From assembly GCF_004570345.1 (NCBI RefSeq), contig NZ_SPQM01000109.1, forward strand, positions 1-16,446: a stretch of DNA of 16,446 nt, in the 5' to 3' direction. Of this stretch, positions 14,668-16,446 are shown one piece after another (the stretch's first letter is position 1; every line of letters begins with the position of its first letter). A program made the translations under genes and the position numbers. The DNA is from Blastococcus sp. CT_GayMR20. GTDB taxonomy: Bacteria > Actinomycetota > Actinomycetes > Mycobacteriales > Geodermatophilaceae. The notes beneath the pieces were generated by a model. That model made no database searches and was not told the origin of the DNA. It was given only the letters and a program-made list of their open reading frames with translations.

Positions 14668-14732
14668 CGATCCAGCGCCACGGTCCGCGGCACGGAGGGA
14701 TCATCGTCGTCCTGATGGCGCGGATCGGCTGA
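14664..14732 (+). CDS. Possible 22-residue peptide overlapping the sigma factor stop
   Basis: ATG at 14664 overlaps the sigma factor stop in an ATGA and has GGAGG eight bases upstream, both signs of translational coupling. The frame gives MTIQRHGPRHGGIIVVLMAR followed by IG and a stop. It could be a regulatory peptide, the stub of a lost downstream gene, or chance. I give it low confidence because the length allows no family test. Confidence 0.25.
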   Translation: MTIQRHGPRHGGIIVVLMARIG

Positions 14733-14740
14733 GGTCTGCG

Positions 14741-15415
14741 TCAGTCGTGCGCCCGGCACCAGCTCTGCAGCTCCTCGCGAGCCTCGCGCCACGGATCCGC
14801 GTCGCTCTCGTCGAGGACCTCGCGCGTGGCGAGGCCGTCGTGCAGCGCGGTCACTGCCGCCATGGCGGGGCGGGCCGCCGATGGCAGCCCGGCGCCCATC
14901 CGGTTCGCGGCCTGCTGCGCCCGGTGCCACGCCGCCCGGATCTCGGCAGCAGCCGCCGCGCGGTCGCCTCCACCCCCGCCCTCGGCGAGTGCCAGCGTCT
15001 CGTAGCCGATCACGGCATCGGTCAGTGCCTCGATCACGCCGTCGCAGGCCACCGCCATCGCTGACTCGCCATCGGAGGCTGCCGCCTCCGCGTCTCCCAC
15101 GGGCCCGGCCCCGTCGACAGCCGCCTCGTCCGGCGCGGGCGGTGCAGGGTCCGGAGGTGCGGGGTCGGGAGGTGCAGGGTGGGGAGGTGCGGGGTCGGGA
15201 GGTGCAGGGTCGGGAGGTGCGGGGTCCGGAGGCGCCGGGTCCCACGGGGCAGGGGCGGGCGGATCGGCGTCGCTGGGGCCGGCCGAGGTCGGGCGCGGAA
15301 CCTCGGTCACCCGGCTCGTGTCCGCGAGCGGGTCGTCGCCGCTCCGGGAGGTGCAGCCGCACAGCACGAGGACGACGGCGAGCGCCCACGTCGGTCGCCG
15401 TCCTCGCGAGCGCAT
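14741..15415 (-). CDS. Proline-repeat lipoprotein of unknown function
   Basis: The 224-residue protein begins MRSRGRRPTWALAVVLVLCG followed by Cys: a charged start, a short hydrophobic stretch and a lipobox (LCGC), so it is probably a lipoprotein anchored at the outer face of the membrane. Next is a Pro-rich spacer of repeated DPAPP units (7 copies, encoded by the 15-bp repeat), then a helical domain (AVACDGVIEALTDAVIGYET, AEIRAAWHRAQQAANRMGAG, PWREAREELQSWCRAHD) with two cysteines that might pair. The spacer probably spans the cell wall. The start is uncertain: ATG at 15415 gives a standard signal peptide but a poor ribosome binding site, while an ATG at 15463 would lengthen it by 16 residues. 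The family is not recognised. Confidence 0.7.
   Translation of the reverse strand: MRSRGRRPTWALAVVLVLCGCTSRSGDDPLADTSRVTEVPRPTSAGPSDADPPAPAPWDPAPPDPAPPDPAPPDPAPPHPAPPDPAPPDPAPPAPDEAAVDGAGPVGDAEAAASDGESAMAVACDGVIEALTDAVIGYETLALAEGGGGGDRAAAAAEIRAAWHRAQQAANRMGAGLPSAARPAMAAVTALHDGLATREVLDESDADPWREAREELQSWCRAHD
15141..15245. repeat. 15-bp tandem repeat inside the lipoprotein gene
   Basis: Seven units of ggtgcRgggtcgggA type follow one another. Units with gcA and gcG at the same place alternate, so there is also a 30-bp higher-order period. The last unit (15231-15245) has decayed. The repeat keeps the reading frame and encodes DPAPP blocks. Copy number may vary between strains by slippage. Confidence 0.85.
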
Positions 15416-15629
15416 GCCCGACGGTGGCAGCCCGCTCTCGATCGGTCGGCAGGACGGCGTCATGGCCGGTCCGGTGTCCGTCGTGCCGTGACGCAGCGGC
15501 ACGGACAGCCCCGGATCGCGTTGACGTCCGCGTTCACCCGGCTGGGCGACATGGGGCCCCCGGCGCTCAAGTGCGGTGCCGCGGCGCCCGACGTTCTGGA
15601 CAGGAGTCCAACTCGGGGCGCGGGGGTCG

Positions 15630-16028
15630 ATGGTGATCGTCAGGTGCAAGGCCACGGCGGCCGCGCCGGATCTGCACGTCGTCACCGAGGTGGCGGGCGT
15701 GCTGGATCGCCGTGCCGCGCTGAAGCACCCGCCGGTCACCCTGGCCGTCTCCGACGCCGTGGCGCTGGGGATCGCGGGCATCTTCCGGAGTCCGACGCCC
15801 TCGGGGGAGGTGCTGGGCCGCTTCTATCGGACCGGTTCGGTCGACAGTGCGCAACTGATCGAGGCGGCGAGGACCGAACAGGGGTACGCGTCGCCGGAAG
15901 GCCACGCGGCTCTGTACTGCCTCATCGGATGGGTGAACGCGCAGCTGCACACCCGTCGGGCCGACGACTTCGAACCGGGGGAGAAACCCCCGGGATGGAC
16001 GAATCGGCAGGTCAACGCGCGATCGTGA
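15630..16028 (+). CDS. Unrecognised 132-residue protein upstream of flagellin
   Basis: I do not recognise a family. From ATG at 15630 the frame has strongly GC-biased third codon positions, like neighbouring genes, which supports it being real. It is a soluble-looking alpha/beta protein with phrases VTLAVSDAVALGIAGIFRSP and EQGYASPEGHAALYCLIGWV and a Pro/Gly-rich end. GGGGG before the start is a possible ribosome binding site; GTG at 15633 is an alternative. It is divergent from the lipoprotein gene and about 150 bases ahead of flagellin. Its C-terminal coding region holds a strong hairpin at 15975-15993. Confidence 0.55.
   Translation: MVIVRCKATAAAPDLHVVTEVAGVLDRRAALKHPPVTLAVSDAVALGIAGIFRSPTPSGEVLGRFYRTGSVDSAQLIEAARTEQGYASPEGHAALYCLIGWVNAQLHTRRADDFEPGEKPPGWTNRQVNARS
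15975..15993. other. GC-rich hairpin near the end of the small gene
   Basis: Perfect 7-bp arms CCGGGGG (15975-15981) and CCCCCGG (15987-15993) enclose an AGAAA loop. It lies inside the coding region about 35 bases before the stop. No T-run follows, so it could be a weak terminator, an RNA stability element or a by-product of codon bias. Confidence 0.35.
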
Positions 16029-16081
16029 CCGTGGTCGACGTCCGTCGTCACACCGGTCCCAAAAAACTCAGGGGTTTCAGC

Positions 16082-16109
16082 TCAACCTTCACATCGATCC
16101 CGCCGTAAC
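16082..16109 (+). promoter_or_regulatory. Candidate sigma-28-type flagellar promoter
   Basis: TCAACCTT (16082-16089) and GCCGTAAC (16102-16109) are separated by 12 bases, close to the flagellar/WhiG sigma consensus TAAA-N15-GCCGATAA. They are about 70 bases upstream of the flagellin start, suggesting a leader of some 60 bases. The match has a few differences, so this is a hypothesis. Confidence 0.4.
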
Positions 16110-16178
16110 CACCTGCAGCAAGGCCTCGGCTACACGGACGCAGCCGGGGAGAAGTAACCCTTCCAAGGAGGAAACACC

Positions 16179-16446
16179 GTGGGTCTGCGCGTCAACAACA
16201 ACATCGCGGCGCTCAACGCGTACCGCAACCTGTCCGTCACCGACGGCCAGATGAGCAAGTCGCTGGAGAAGCTGTCCTCCGGTTTCCGTATCAACCGCGC
16301 TGCCGATGACGCAGCCGGGCTGGCCATCTCCGAGGGACTCCGGTCCCAGATCGGTGGCCTGAAGGTCGCCGTCCGCAACACCCAGGACGGCATCTCGGTC
16401 GTGCAGACCGCTGAAGGTGCGCTCACCGAGACGCACAGCATCCTCC
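16179..16446 (+). CDS. fliC: Flagellin, N-terminal part, truncated by the window end
   Basis: The first 89 residues carry the classic conserved N-terminal flagellin domain: [17 protein letters not shown], then [40 protein letters not shown] and [18 protein letters not shown]. It would be exported by the flagellar type III apparatus and polymerised into the filament. GTG at 16179 is preceded by AAGGAGG (16165-16171) with seven bases of spacing, an excellent ribosome binding site as expected for an abundant protein. The gene continues beyond the window. Its presence implies a motile organism. Confidence 0.95.
   Translation, partial: MGLRVNNNIAALNAYRNLSVTDGQMSKSLEKLSSGFRINRAADDAAGLAISEGLRSQIGGLKVAVRNTQDGISVVQTAEGALTETHSIL

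Noticed and set aside
15141..15245. Short repeats as a CRISPR array
   Set aside because: Units are 15 bp, contiguous with no spacers, and keep a coding frame.

Overview
The window is very GC-rich, with G or C at almost every third codon position and many GTG starts, so it comes from a high-GC actinobacterium. A flagellin gene at the right edge, a GAF/LuxR-type regulator, an ECF42 sigma factor with a DGPF partner and a DUF2267/DUF2795 stress cluster would fit a motile member of the Geodermatophilaceae (Blastococcus, Geodermatophilus or Modestobacter type). That placement is an inference from gene content.

Layout, left to right. Positions 89-897 (minus) hold a GAF-like/LuxR-HTH regulator whose frame is broken in the middle. 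A 25-codon remnant of a second LuxR HTH lies directly upstream of it. 1270-3795 (plus) is a ClpC-type AAA+ unfoldase. Between it and 4377 lie a small acidic protein gene (minus) and a small winged-helix-like protein gene (plus), divergently arranged. 6166 down to 4686 (minus) is a three-gene operon: DUF2267, then DUF2267 fused to a pterin-carbinolamine-dehydratase-like domain, then DUF2795. 6426-11067 (plus) is a tightly packed run: formaldehyde-dehydrogenase-like zinc enzyme, DJ-1/PfpI protein, short SRPBCC-like protein, second zinc dehydrogenase, DUF1345 membrane protein, SRPBCC protein. 12774-11077 (minus) is a convergent alpha/beta hydrolase. 13044-14667 (plus) is a DGPF/YCII gene followed by an ECF42 sigma factor. 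15415-14741 (minus) is a proline-repeat lipoprotein. 15630-16028 is an unrecognised small gene, and flagellin begins at 16179 and runs off the window.

The most interesting signal is not a gene. A 20-bp palindrome, roughly YATCGGYMKAKCKRCCGATR, occurs at 48-67, 1002-1021, 4265-4284, 6258-6277 and 6327-6346, with a weaker copy at 1188-1207. All six are intergenic. Apart from the first, whose target would lie outside the window, each is about 60-105 bp upstream of a start codon in the Clp/DUF2267/dehydrogenase half. None was found in the right-hand part (11.1-16.4 kb). This points to one regulator controlling a stress regulon that resembles in content, but not in box sequence, the DosR/DevR-type regulons of other actinobacteria. 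The proposed joint role is protein quality control (Clp), reactive-aldehyde removal (two zinc dehydrogenases plus DJ-1/PfpI) and poorly understood DUF2267/DUF2795 functions, switched on together. This is inference; the palindromes themselves are seen directly.
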